Shown here one piece after another: positions 54,125 to 64,000 of a DNA stretch of 64,000 bases. How positions within the stretch are numbered: the stretch's first letter is position 1; each line of letters begins with the position of its first letter. The position numbers and the translations under genes are program-made. The stretch comes from Ceratorhiza oryzae-sativae (Eukaryota > Basidiomycota > Agaricomycetes > Cantharellales > Ceratobasidiaceae): NCBI GenBank assembly GCA_030998015.1, contig JARWMV010000001.1:372001-436000 (forward strand). Direction: 5' to 3'. The notes under the pieces were generated by a model. That model did no database searches, was not told where the DNA came from, and saw only the letters and a list, made by a program, of their open reading frames with translations.

Positions 54125-57100
54125 TTACAATGAAACCTCTTCTAAGTGACGCCAGTACCACACTAGCTGAAAGGTATAGTGATTAAAATAATGGTTGAAA
54201 AAGAAATTACAAGTTTGCTGAAATATGTCCACATGGGAATCCAGAGTTACTCCTTGAGGTACTCGACGGAAATGGGGAGCCAAATGACATGCCAACATGA
54301 CATCTTCAATCAGAACCACTTGACCTGTATAGTTCCCATTGATCCCTTGTGTTCATGCTGTAGTGTGAAGTCCATGAACCTGGGAAGGCTGGGAGTCAAA
54401 TGATGTAAATGGTTCTAGGTATACAAGTTCACCACTGAACATATACCTCAGATGCTCTGGAAGACAGAAAATAGCCTGGACTCAACCAGCACGATAACCT
54501 GTAATTGTCAAAACGCCCAACTGGTCAGTTAATTATAGCTTTAATTTAAAAGGTGACTTATGTAGTAAACCAGACTCTTCAGGATTGTGAACATATAGAG
54601 CGGTGTCGAAGGTTGGATCTAGGCGACAGAGCAGACACCCTCAAGTGTCCTGGACAGGAGGCCAAGCTTGAATGACATCTTGTTGTGAGGGTTTGTCAGG
54701 AGCAAATGAGAGAGGGTGATGATACAATGTGAGTTTATGCCATATGTCAAACATGTCTGTCTGAAGTATCCAATAGCGTCCATGGGTGTAAGGGCATAGG
54801 AAAAAGCTAAGGGATCATTCAAACGTGACTGCTCCATAATCCTGTATCAGAGTTTGCATAGATGCCTTATGGGTTGGCTTTATGGCAATTGCAAATTCTG
54901 GAGCAGGATGTTCAACTGAGTCTGCATCTGTCAAAGGCACTGCTGGTCCTCTACCCACCTCACTAGTATCAACACCATCCACATCCTTGTCTACATCCTC
55001 CCAAGGCTTGGCATTTCCTTCTGGAAGGTCACCATTGTACTCACTATTGTCCCCATCAACAAATATTGCTGTCGTTGGTCATTTGGATTCATTAGCCCCT
55101 TCCCCCAGGTACTCTTGGAGGTGAGCATGGTGTATCTGAAGAGCCTCCAACCACTGACAATAGGTGATGATTTGGGGAATAGCATCTTGCTTGTTTGATG
55201 CTGCCCACCCTTGCTTGACATAGACAATATGAAGATATTCAGGAGTCTTGGTGTTGTACCCATCCAGTGTGCCCAGCTCCTGGATTGAGTCCATATAGTG
55301 CAATATCATATGCCATTTCAGTATGTGATCTAGATGCTTCACCTCAGAGTAGATTTGAGATCTGACAAGCACATGTTTTAGCTGGTCCATTGTCTTATGA
55401 GCATCTGACATTTCTTTGAGTTCAGCCTCTGTAAGACGCGAGGCATGGGCCAGGTACAAGAAATCAAGGAGGGTGCAAATCAATTGGGTGAGGTTGTTGG
55501 GATAGAACGGTTGTCAGCTAGCAGAGGTAAGAAAACCTTCTCCATCTCTTTTGTCTTGCAGCCCATCCATTGTTGCACAACACTAATTCCTTTCTTGAAG
55601 TGCTGAAGTCCAGCAGCACAGGGCATAGCCTTGAACTGATTGTCAAGCTCCTCTTTTCCTAATTTACGTTGTGCCCACTTCATCGTATGGTCCTTGAACA
55701 TCCCCTTGTGCAGTTGATGGAGGAGGTCTGGAGTGATGCAGCTTGCAAATTTGCACCCCAGTAAGTTTGCCCACCAGGGCCACCAAGGTTTCAATTTTAA
55801 CGCCTTCAATGCTTTCACCCTCCCAGATTCCAGATAACAAGCTAGGGCAAGCAAGGAGCTTAGCTGTGTTCAAGGAGCTGCTTGCCTCTCATTGCCATGA
55901 CCATGCCAGCGTTTAAGGCATTTAGGACACCCTCCTCAACTGGTGCATGCCATTTCCAACTGCTCTGGAAAGTCCCTGACAAATGCTGCTAGAAGGGGAT
56001 ATACTTGACAAAGGTGACCATCAGCACACCACATGTCAACTCTGCACCACCCCACCTGCTCCAGGGGTCTCATGAGTGAAGACATGGAGTAATGTAGGAG
56101 CTCCCCTTTCAGGCAAGTTCAGAGTGTTTTGTTGGGGACATCACAAAAGTCGTCTGTTGGTAAGTAGCCTATGATCACCATGGCATGGGTGGATGCTTTT
56201 CAGCAAACAGCTTTGCTGATATTTCCAATGGATAGGTAGACTGGATAGGCAGACTGGTTACTGGCAAGCTTTGTCATGTTGGTCTTGTCTGAGGCTACAA
56301 TCAGAGGGGCAATAGTTCCCCAACGGTCAGGGAGGAATTTCTTGGGATTTATCAGTGAGTGTAATTCCAACCAGGTGAGCATCTCAAACTAACCTGTCTG
56401 TGCCACCACCAGTTCCCCATCCACATTTCACCATAGACTTGGGAACTCTGCCTGGCAGAGGTCCAATGATACTCTGGCACATATCACATTGCATTGGCAA
56501 ATGCAGGATTACCAATCAACTCTTGGATGACTTCCACCACTGGCCTTTTATACAGGATGTGGGACTGTTCATAGCATCCTTCTCCAGCCACAACCTCTTC
56601 AGCCTGCCATTCTGGTCCATGAGGAAGACAATCAACATCCAATAACATCTGATAGTTGTTCCCCCAGGCTGGAGTTTTGCCTTTGTACTGAGTGTACCAT
56701 GAGTACACAGTGCGTTTGTTGAGATGTGTAGCGGTTACTCACAAATGAGCTTTGGAGATGCCAAGTTTGTGCTTTGCCAGACAAACCAGTGGTAAGCAAC
56801 AATTCCACCACCTCCATGTATTCTGGCTGAGACATTCTTCCACAGGACTTCAAGTACTCTTCAAGATTATAAGGATAGGACTGATCATGACTGATGGGAG
56901 CGCCTGCTGTACTGGTTGGGAATGGTTGGATACAAGGACGTTTGCAGGTTTGTCCTTTATCAGACCAATGCCTAGGCTGTTTGGCTGGTGGTGCAACCTT
57001 GTTTGCATTTCTGGAGGATGATGAACTGGATGGTGGTAATCCAGGATGGGGGTGGCTGGATGGGCTGGCAATCTTGAATGATCGCTCTGTTGGAGAGAGC

Positions 57101-57414
57101 CAGCCCTTTTGGACGGAATGTAGATGTTGCTCTCAACATTCAGGCTTAGCCATGATATGTTGGTGCCAGTCTTTGGCTCAAGTTGATTTGTGCCTGCAGT
57201 ATGGGCAGGCCAGACTAGCACCATGGTTGTCTAACTTGTCCACAAGGTGGAACTGACCATTTTTGAATAACCAGGGACTGTTGTCTTTTTCAGGCAACAT
57301 TGGAGATTTGAGGCATAGTTGGTGGCAGTTGTTTGAAGGGGGAAATATGGCTTCAGGCTGTGAGTATTTCCTATATGCTGCCATCATATGGTTCTCAGTT
57401 CTCCACCACTCCAA
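54125..57414 (-). pseudogene. Plavaka-like transposase, decayed
   Basis: Read on the minus strand. Near the start a possible zinc finger region (LACPYCRHKS, about 57190) is followed by an N-terminal domain. Then comes the block VASDKTNMTKLASNQSAYPV, with YLSIGNISKAVC after it (about 56300-56200), HAMVIIGYLPTDD, and PDLLHQLHKGMFKDHTMKW (about 55730-55660). These are hallmark segments of basidiomycete Plavaka transposases (CACTA-related DDE enzymes). The end (54319-54125) has IFQQTCNFFFNHYFNHYTF, typical of their C-terminal part. Stops and frame changes break the gene, including a TGA at 55870-55872 where Arg fits. The enzyme would cut the short inverted ends. Names follow published fungal TE classification as I remember it. 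Confidence 0.78.
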
Positions 57415-57780
57415 AGATTCTTGTCTGTCAGCACAGGACCCTAGCTTTTGATCCTTGTGTTACAGCCCCTGACACTTTTGTCCAGCACTTCTTGCTGCTC
57501 TTGGACTAAAAAGGTAAAAATCTGTTTTTTGCGCCACTTTTTCTTCTGTTTTTCTTCCAGGTTTGGAGAAAGTCGCTTGCCCAAGGCAGATATGCATCAT
57601 TGGTGCACTTGGGGTCTGCGTGTATGCTGCCGAGTTTTTCAGTGGTTTTTCAGGTCCAGCATCTGTGTTGTATCATGGGACCTCAGCGTTGCAAGCTCCA
57701 CAACTGGTTTGTCTCTTATATATACCTGACCTCTTGCTTGAACTGATCCCTCCAAAATTCCCCCTCAGTCTCCCTGAATG

Positions 57781-60700
57781 ACAAAAAAGCCTAACCACCC
57801 ATCTCAAACTGTGCCAAGCTCCAGTCCAGCTCCTGTTCAAGAAACCCAGCCTCAAGTGAACAGTCCAACAACAATGGAGAAGGTTGTTCAAGACTGCTTT
57901 GATACAACTAATTTGAGGCTAACTATTCCCAGGGCACACAACGCAACCAAGGTCTCTTAGACACCCCTCCCCCCAGCACCCAACCTCCAGTGTTGAATTG
58001 CTCTGAGTGAACCCGAACTCAATCTGCCAAAGGCTGTGATGCCAGTTAGTTACATTCCTAGTATCTGTTTGTCAGCAGTTCTAACACTTGTTTAGATACC
58101 TACAAAAAGGAAACAGCAAGACCTCAGCAGTCCCAGTCTGCCACCTCTAAGCAGAAGCGCCCAGTACTCCGATTTGACAGCAAGTCCTCAGAGGGAGATG
58201 GCGTTGATGGAGGACCTTGGCCAAAGAAATGGCCAAAGCCAGTGGCTGGTGAGTACTTGTTGCATTGTATATGGACTGTATTAGTACTTTTTACTCCAAT
58301 TCAGGAGGCGCTTCCAAGTCAAAATCCTCAGGAAAGGGTACTTCTATGGCTCTGGGGGGCTCAACAAACAACACCTGTGGATCTGAACCAGGCAGGACCA
58401 TTGAACGTGAACCCAGTCCAGCACCACGAGCACCTGGCCATGGCATTGTCCTCAAGTCTGGCACCATCTGTGAGCTTGGTGACCTCCTTGGAATTGATCC
58501 CACCACAGCCACAAGTCGGACATACAGTGACACCATCCAGTTGTTGTCTGACAATCATATGCTACCCTTGGGATCTTCAGAACAGTATACTCAGGTTCGA
58601 GCAGTTGTTGTATTTTTACCAGTATACTCTAACAACTAAGCAGGTCTGAGGTGAAACCACCACCACGTTATCCTCACTGAAGAAGAAAGGAGGTGGCTAT
58701 CACCAAGATAAGCTTCTGGCATTAGGTATGTGCTATGTCCGAACCTGTTTGATTTTATCAACTTGTTGCTCTAGCTTGGCCACCAACATTGTCTATGAAT
58801 GAACCACAATTGCAATCTCAACCCACCCAACCAGCTCCTCAGCCTTTACAGTTTATGCCCAAGCCAAACAACCCTCTGCCTCCCAGTTTTAACAATAACC
58901 AAGATGGCAACCAGACCTCTCTGAGCCCTCCACCATTGCCTGCGCTTCTGCAATACCCACCTGACCTGGCATCAATTTCCTCAATGCAACAGGCCATAGT
59001 CAACACGTTTGCTTCTCAGCCTGCCAAGGGAGACGCTCCTGAGGAGCCACAACCACATTGTAGCTGGGCCCCCACTCCTATCCCTGAGCCATGCAATCGC
59101 TATAATTCAAACACACAAACACAAGCCCTGCCTCCTGGACGTTCTGATGTTTACTCTTGGCCTAATCCCTTCCTTGCTCCAAAGCCAACAAACCCCAAAC
59201 CAAAGCCACCACAACCCAAACCAACTCCAACAATTACCAAACCAGCACCCCATCGCGCTTCACCAGGACCCCATCCTCGATGTCCACCTCTGACTCCAGC
59301 CCCTGATCCAAACACTGCTACTGAGGAGGAGACAGAGTCTGAGCCAGAGCTCAAAGCTAAGAAGAGTGCATATCTATATCATGTATCCTATTTCATATTT
59401 TAACAAACAAATACAGCCCAACCTCCTGCTATGTTGTCTCAATCTCATCAGCACCCCTTATTAGTCCAGCTGCATGTCCCAGGGGTTGCACCTGAAGCAG
59501 ATTTTGAGTCTTACCTGAACTGCCTGGCCAATATCCTCAATGGTGGTGGTGATGGGCTAGGTGACAAAGATGCTGACATGTTGGATTGGACCTTTCAAGT
59601 ACTCTTACGCCACAATCAACAGCACCAGGCTCAAGCTGAAGACCACCCTCCTGAACCATCAACACAACCTGGTTCATCCTCCATACGTCCCCCCCACAAG
59701 CACCATAACACTTCCCACTCCAACTGGCACTCAGACCCTCCAGAGGATGAAAATGTCAGCCAGGAACACTGGCCTGGTGGGGGAACTCATGATGATGACC
59801 TGGTATGTAACTACACAAACTCTTTTGAGCACTGATTAACTTCTTGGCGTTAGCCAACCAATTACTCCATGACAGGACTTGGCCAGTACCCAGGGATTTG
59901 TGGCCAAGCTGTGTCTCATGCCATCCCCTTGCTGCTTGCCATAGCTTTGAGCCATGGGACATATCAAGATCCAGAGATACTGATGAAGTGGGCAAGGAAT
60001 GCCTATAGGCACATTTGGAAGAAACATTATCGCCATGTTCCGTATATTGATCCTCCTGAAGGATTATTGAAAATGGTGAGTACTTGAATGTACATTGCTG
60101 CTTGAACTAACACCCTGTTAGATGGTTCTTCATATCTCATGGCTCCACACAAAGATGAAGGAAAGGGTCAACAAGGTGGTTGAATTCACCATGGGTTTTG
60201 AGAATCCAGGACACAATGAGGATATCATGGAGTCAAACTGTCAACACTTTGCCAAGATTTTCCCTAATGCATTCCATTGTTGCGTAAGTGACCTCTATTC
60301 TATAGTAATTTCTGTTCTAATTTGGAGTTCAGGACCAGGTGGTAGATCAGGACCAGTATGAACATCCTGCCCTCCAGCAGGCCATCAACTGGACCTTTTT
60401 CTGGAATAACAACACATTTGTTATATGAAATGCAGGGTGTTTTCATCCACTGCCACTACCTTCAGTGGCCATAGTTCTGACCATGGTAAGCTGTTGAATA
60501 TTTTATTTTGGTGTATCTCAATTTCTCTGTCAGATGCAAGAGTGTATTGAGCAATGGAAGGACGGGTACCCTCAACCTCGCAAGCTCAACCTTGAGACCC
60601 AGAGTGGGATATTTGATGCTCACTTACGGGGTCTAATAGAGTATCACACCCCAGCTCCCAACCATCTTCTCTGAATGCAGAACAAGTGGTTCAAACAGGG

Positions 60701-60950
60701 AATGTAAGTATTGTTTTCATACTGTGTCTAGGTCTGAATACTTAATTGGGACAGGTCGTATGCAGGGATTTGGGTCCACAAGGAGGATGAAGAGTCAGAT
60801 CCTCAGTACTGTCAACCAATCACCTGAGCTGCCAATGTCTGACCAGACACTCCTGAGCCAGAGCCTGAGTACAATGATGCTGGCATATTGACTTCTCAAT
60901 CAAAAGGAAAAGGACAGCACCACAAGGAGTCTGATGATGAGTTTTAGTCC
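57781..60950 (+). pseudogene. DUF6532-like transposon-associated protein, decayed
   Basis: Multi-exon plus-strand frames. The N-terminal half is Pro/Gln/Ser-rich low complexity (including KPTNPKPKPPQPKPTP near 59190). The C-terminal part from about 59860 has a folded region with CGQAVSHAIPLLLAIALSHG, WARNAYRHIWKKHY, then VVEFTMGFENPGHNEDI and a block around QCIEQWKDGYPQPRKLN. This resembles the DUF6532 domain common in Agaricomycete repeats; the role is unknown. Four TGA codons at 60426, 60672, 60825 and 60840 interrupt otherwise continuous coding. The gene is transcribed away from the transposase gene, with starts close together around 57.4-57.8 kb, so they may share a promoter region. Confidence 0.55.
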
Positions 60951-61470
60951 ATGCCTAAGTTCGTACAGGTAGGTCAGTAAGTTCTTGATTCTGAGTTGAA
61001 TTGTACTTGAAATCTGTTTGAGTGTTGCGATTGTAGCGGTATACATGTCTGTGTATAGTTTGTGTTGTGGTATACACGTCCTTGTATAGTTTGATTGTTG
61101 TGTTGTATCCAATGATGCCTGTAGTTGACTGAACATGAAACCAATGAAGAATAGTCTGTATCTGCATCCATGTGTACCTCCCATAGGGTATTATTCAGAT
61201 TGAAGCACAAGCGTGACCAATGAGTTCTGGTCCATGTTTGTCAATTAATGAAATTTATGGGATTTATGAAATTTATGAGATTTATGGAATTAATGTTATG
61301 GTTTTCAGTTATAGTAAATAACATTTACACCTGTTTTATATCATTTATAAAAGTTCCTATGGTGTTTATCACTGTGTATAAAAGGGGGGGGTCATAAATC
61401 CTTGCAACCTGTTTATACACTGAAATCCACTGTTATTCAGAGTAATAATTCCAGGGGGTTTTCTCTGATG
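60951..61470. other. right subterminal region of the Plavaka element
   Basis: Non-coding and AT-rich. At about 61245-61305 a motif close to GAAATTTATGG repeats about five times (AATTTATGA, GATTTATGG, GAATTAATG), followed by a G run at about 61383-61391. Such repeats near a transposon end may bind the transposase. The inverted end CATCAGAGAAAA closes the element at 61470. Confidence 0.55.
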
Positions 61471-63580
61471 AAGTAACACTCAAGGTAGTCTTAATCTTTC
61501 ACAGTGTAAACAGACTAATTTATAGGTATAAAGAGCAAGACTACTATGGTCAGGTTCCCTTAGATATATTAAATGTAGTTCAGCCCTAGTCACTTGGACT
61601 AACTGATACTAATCTTAAAACTAGACTTAAGTGATAGCTTATAGGATGGATGGAGGGCTGCCTAATGCATGTACTTCCTCAGCTACAGGTACTTAGATTT
61701 CCTCTAATAGCTGGTACTTAATGTCACACTCAATCAGGCAATATTGTATCCTTATATATCTCTGTATATAAGATACAATGACTCAGACAGTATATAACTA
61801 ATATGGTACTTTATTCCTCAGTACTAGTTATATAAAAAATCACACACAGACAAGAGAAATAGAAAGAGGAAAGAAACCAATAACCAGTCTAGGTTGAGTA
61901 AGAGGAGGGGGTGGTCTGGAAGGGTCTCAGAGGAGGTCCTTTATACCCTGAGGAGGGCATTCCAGAGCCAAATAGATACATGCATGCCAGTGTGATCATC
62001 AAAAGAGGGTACTGCTATACTTGGGGTATGCCCTAGCCCAGTATAGGATAAGAGAGTAAAGACAGGGTGTGGATCAAAGGCATTGATGCATCTGAGACCT
62101 GCTATTGGCTTGTAGATCATATTATCATAGTATATACATGTAATGAATGGAGGCTACATCTCAGTGAGTCATAAAGTGAGTTGGAGGAGCTTCTGGATCA
62201 ATTTGGAAGGCTCTCCTGACTCACTGGAGTCATTAGATCTTGATTGATGGTCCAGTAAAATTCTAATGATCTTCAAGCAGCAGATACTGCCAAAGATTAG
62301 CTATTGATAGAGCATAAGATTGTTTTGATAGTGTAAGCAGTTGCTGAGATATGGGTGGTGCAATGTTGTAATCAATACCTCCTGATAAGAGGAAATATTG
62401 CAACCTCTGTATCTCTCTGAGATCTCATTGTAAAAACTTAATAAAATATGTGTTGGAGATAAGGATGTGATGCTGATATTCTGGCATTCTGGCATCAAGG
62501 GTAACTCAATTGCATCAGCTTATAAATCAGTGCTTCTGTAATTGAGTTACCCTTGATGCCAGAATGCCAGAATATCAGCATCACATCCTTATCTCCAACA
62601 CATATTTTATTAAGTTTTTACAATGAGATCTCAGAGAGATACAGAGGTTGCAATATTTCCTCTTATCAGGAGGTATTGATTACAACATTGCACCACCCAT
62701 ATCTCAGCAACTGCTTACACTATCAAAACAATCTTATGCTCTATCAATAGCTAATCTTTTGCAGTATCTGCTGCTTGAAGATCATTAGAATTTTACTGGA
62801 CCATCAATCAAGATCTAATGACTCCAGTGAGTCAGGAGAGCCTTCCAAATTGATCCAGAAGCTCCTCCAACTCACTTTATGACTCACTGAGATGTAGCCT
62901 CCATTCATTACATGTATATACTATGATAATATGATCTACAAGCCAATAGCAGGTCTCAGATGCATCAATGCCTTTGATCCACACCCTGTCTTTACTCTCT
63001 TATCCTATACTGGGCTAGGGCATACCCCAAGTATAGCAGTACCCTCTTTTGATGATCACACTGGCATGCATGTATCTATTTGGCTCTGGAATGCCCTCCT
63101 CAGGGTATAAAGGACCTCCTCTGAGACCCTTCCAGACCACCCCCTCCTCTTACTCAACCTAGACTGGTTATTGGTTTCTTTCCTCTTTCTATTTCTCTTG
63201 TCTGTGTGTGATTTTTTATATAACTAGTACTGAGGAATAAAGTACCATATTAGTTATATACTGTCTGAGTCATTGTATCTTATATACAGAGATATATAAG
63301 GATACAATATTGCCTGATTGAGTGTGACATTAAGTACCAGCTATTAGAGGAAATCTAAGTACCTGTAGCTGAGGAAGTACATGCATTAGGCAGCCCTCCA
63401 TCCATCCTATAAGCTATTGCTTAAGTCTAGTTTTAAGATTAGTATCAGTTAGTCCAAGTGACTAGGGCTGAACTACATTTAATATATCTAAGGGAACCTG
63501 ACCATAGTAGTCTTGCTCTTTATACCTATAAATTAGTCAGTTTACACTGTGAAAGATTAAGACTACCTTGAGTGTTACTT
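61471..63580. repeat. 2.1-kb near-perfect palindrome
   Basis: Arms 61471-62511 and 62540-63580 (1,041 bp each) are reverse complements with very few differences, around a 28-bp spacer; both inner and outer edges are symmetric about 62525.5, so no net indels. Each arm, read outward from the centre, has a TATAAA box (63109 in the right arm), a pyrimidine-rich stretch, an AATAAA signal (about 63236) and an outer end CCCATAACA (63706 for the right unit). That is an LTR-like layout, TG...CA, of about 1,170 bp per unit. The mirrored 65-codon frames at 62498-62301 and 62553-62750 are a by-product of the symmetry. No target duplication flanks either unit. Confidence 0.92.
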
Positions 63581-63706
63581 GATTGCATTGCAACTACTTT
63601 GAGCCTTCTTACTCTAGTCTAAGAAGTATTGAGTATGATTAGTGTATACTAACATATCTACATTTGCTTAAGCTCTAGATATTCAAGTGTACCCTGACCC
63701 ATAACA

Positions 63707-64000
63707 CACAGCAAAGAACATCCTGGACCTGTTTGTAAAGACAACACTCAGCAAGAATGCACCTGATGGACTGGATGTGGGCTTCACTGCACAGACATGG
63801 TGGGTCCACATTTGGTAAAAATCAATTGTAGTATTCACTGACAAAACTGTGACCAAGCAAGATTTGATTCAGGCAGGTATGAACTGAACATGTGGCACCA
63901 ATTCTAGGGCCAGCATGCAGGGTGAGGGATGGTAACCTTAGGATGGTGAGTTTGATGTGCTCAGAATGGTGTCCACAGAGCCAAAGGCAGCCCCAGTCCT
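63707..64000 (+). other. exon-like fragment of an unrecognised repeat gene
   Basis: About 63713-63815 has an open frame with KNAPDGLDVGFTAQTWWVH, followed by a GT (GTAAAAATC). It may be an exon of an older transposon gene into which the palindromic unit inserted. The window ends before more can be seen. I do not recognise the family. Confidence 0.3.

Larger units (their letters stand above)
47903..61470. mobile_element. 13.6-kb Plavaka-like DNA transposon with cargo genes
   Basis: The element is defined by comparing the interrupted left palindrome arm with the uninterrupted right arm. Its left end reads CATCAGGAAAAGATGG and its right end, reversed, CATCAGAGAAAACCCC, i.e. short inverted ends of about 11-12 bp. 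AA is present on both sides (47901-47902 and 61471-61472) and once in the uninterrupted copy, so the target duplication is 2 bp. Inside are a TET/JBP-like dioxygenase gene (-), an eEF3 gene fragment (+), a Plavaka-like transposase (-) and a DUF6532-like gene (+). CpG is scarce throughout. Several genes have stops or frameshifts, so this copy is not expected to be active. Confidence 0.82.

Noticed and set aside
59151..59354. Gly/Ser/Val-rich minus-strand frame
   Set aside because: Antisense of the Pro/Lys-rich stretch of the DUF6532-like gene.
62301..62750. Two identical 65-codon frames
   Set aside because: They lie at mirror positions in the palindrome and overlap no known motif; the repeat explains the identity.
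1..64000. tRNA, rRNA genes and CRISPR arrays
   Set aside because: None seen by eye; no T-loop consensus with a matching acceptor stem and no regularly spaced repeats were found.

Overview
The window is nuclear DNA of a filamentous basidiomycete, most likely an Agaricomycete of the Rhizoctonia/Ceratobasidium kind. The reasons are short (about 42-80 bp) GT-AG introns that can be placed by reading frame, an STE3-type pheromone receptor, small secreted Cys-rich proteins, GH79 hydrolases, a Zn2Cys6 regulator, DUF6533-type membrane proteins, and TE families typical of this class (chromodomain Gypsy, Harbinger, hAT, Plavaka). The species assignment is inference; the fungal class is well supported.

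Layout. 1-10.6 kb is a nest of transposons: a decayed Harbinger unit (HARBI1-like transposase on +, its Myb/SANT-like partner on -), hit once by an element now reduced to a 376-bp solo LTR (748-1123) and again by a complete 6.9-kb chromodomain Gypsy element (1859-8802) that lies inside the partner gene. 11.5-14.7 kb carries an inverted pair of genes for 122-residue secreted Cys-rich proteins. 16.6-17.9 kb is a seven-exon STE3 receptor gene. 19.5-25.3 kb is a tandem pair of GH79 genes, the second with a one-base frameshift. 25.8-29.0 kb is a 956-residue Zn2Cys6 regulator with a GC-AG intron. 30.8-34.8 kb holds two coiled-coil protein genes. 34.86-38.18 kb is a hAT transposon with exact 8-bp target duplication, followed by a 191-bp MITE. 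38.8-46.4 kb is one multi-exon membrane protein gene and two tandem DUF6533-like genes.

47.8-63.7 kb is the most unusual part. A 2.1-kb near-perfect palindrome (61471-63580, 28-bp spacer) looks like two LTR-like units head to head. The outer 129 bp of its left arm is found 13.6 kb away at 47774-47902. The two pieces fit together exactly if a 13,568-bp element (47903-61470) jumped into the left unit. That element has short TIRs (CATCAG(A)GAAAA) and an apparent AA duplication. It carries a Plavaka-like transposase, a TET/JBP-like dioxygenase gene, a captured and broken piece of the host eEF3 gene (itself hit by a 343-bp MITE), and a DUF6532-like gene. All look decayed. Many of their stops are TGA where the family has or would allow Arg (CGA), and the two Gypsy LTRs differ almost only at CpG sites. 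Both facts point to cytosine methylation as the main force ageing these elements.

Gene models with coordinates given exon by exon were built by eye; they keep frame across all stated introns. Family names rest on motifs recognised from memory, not on a search.
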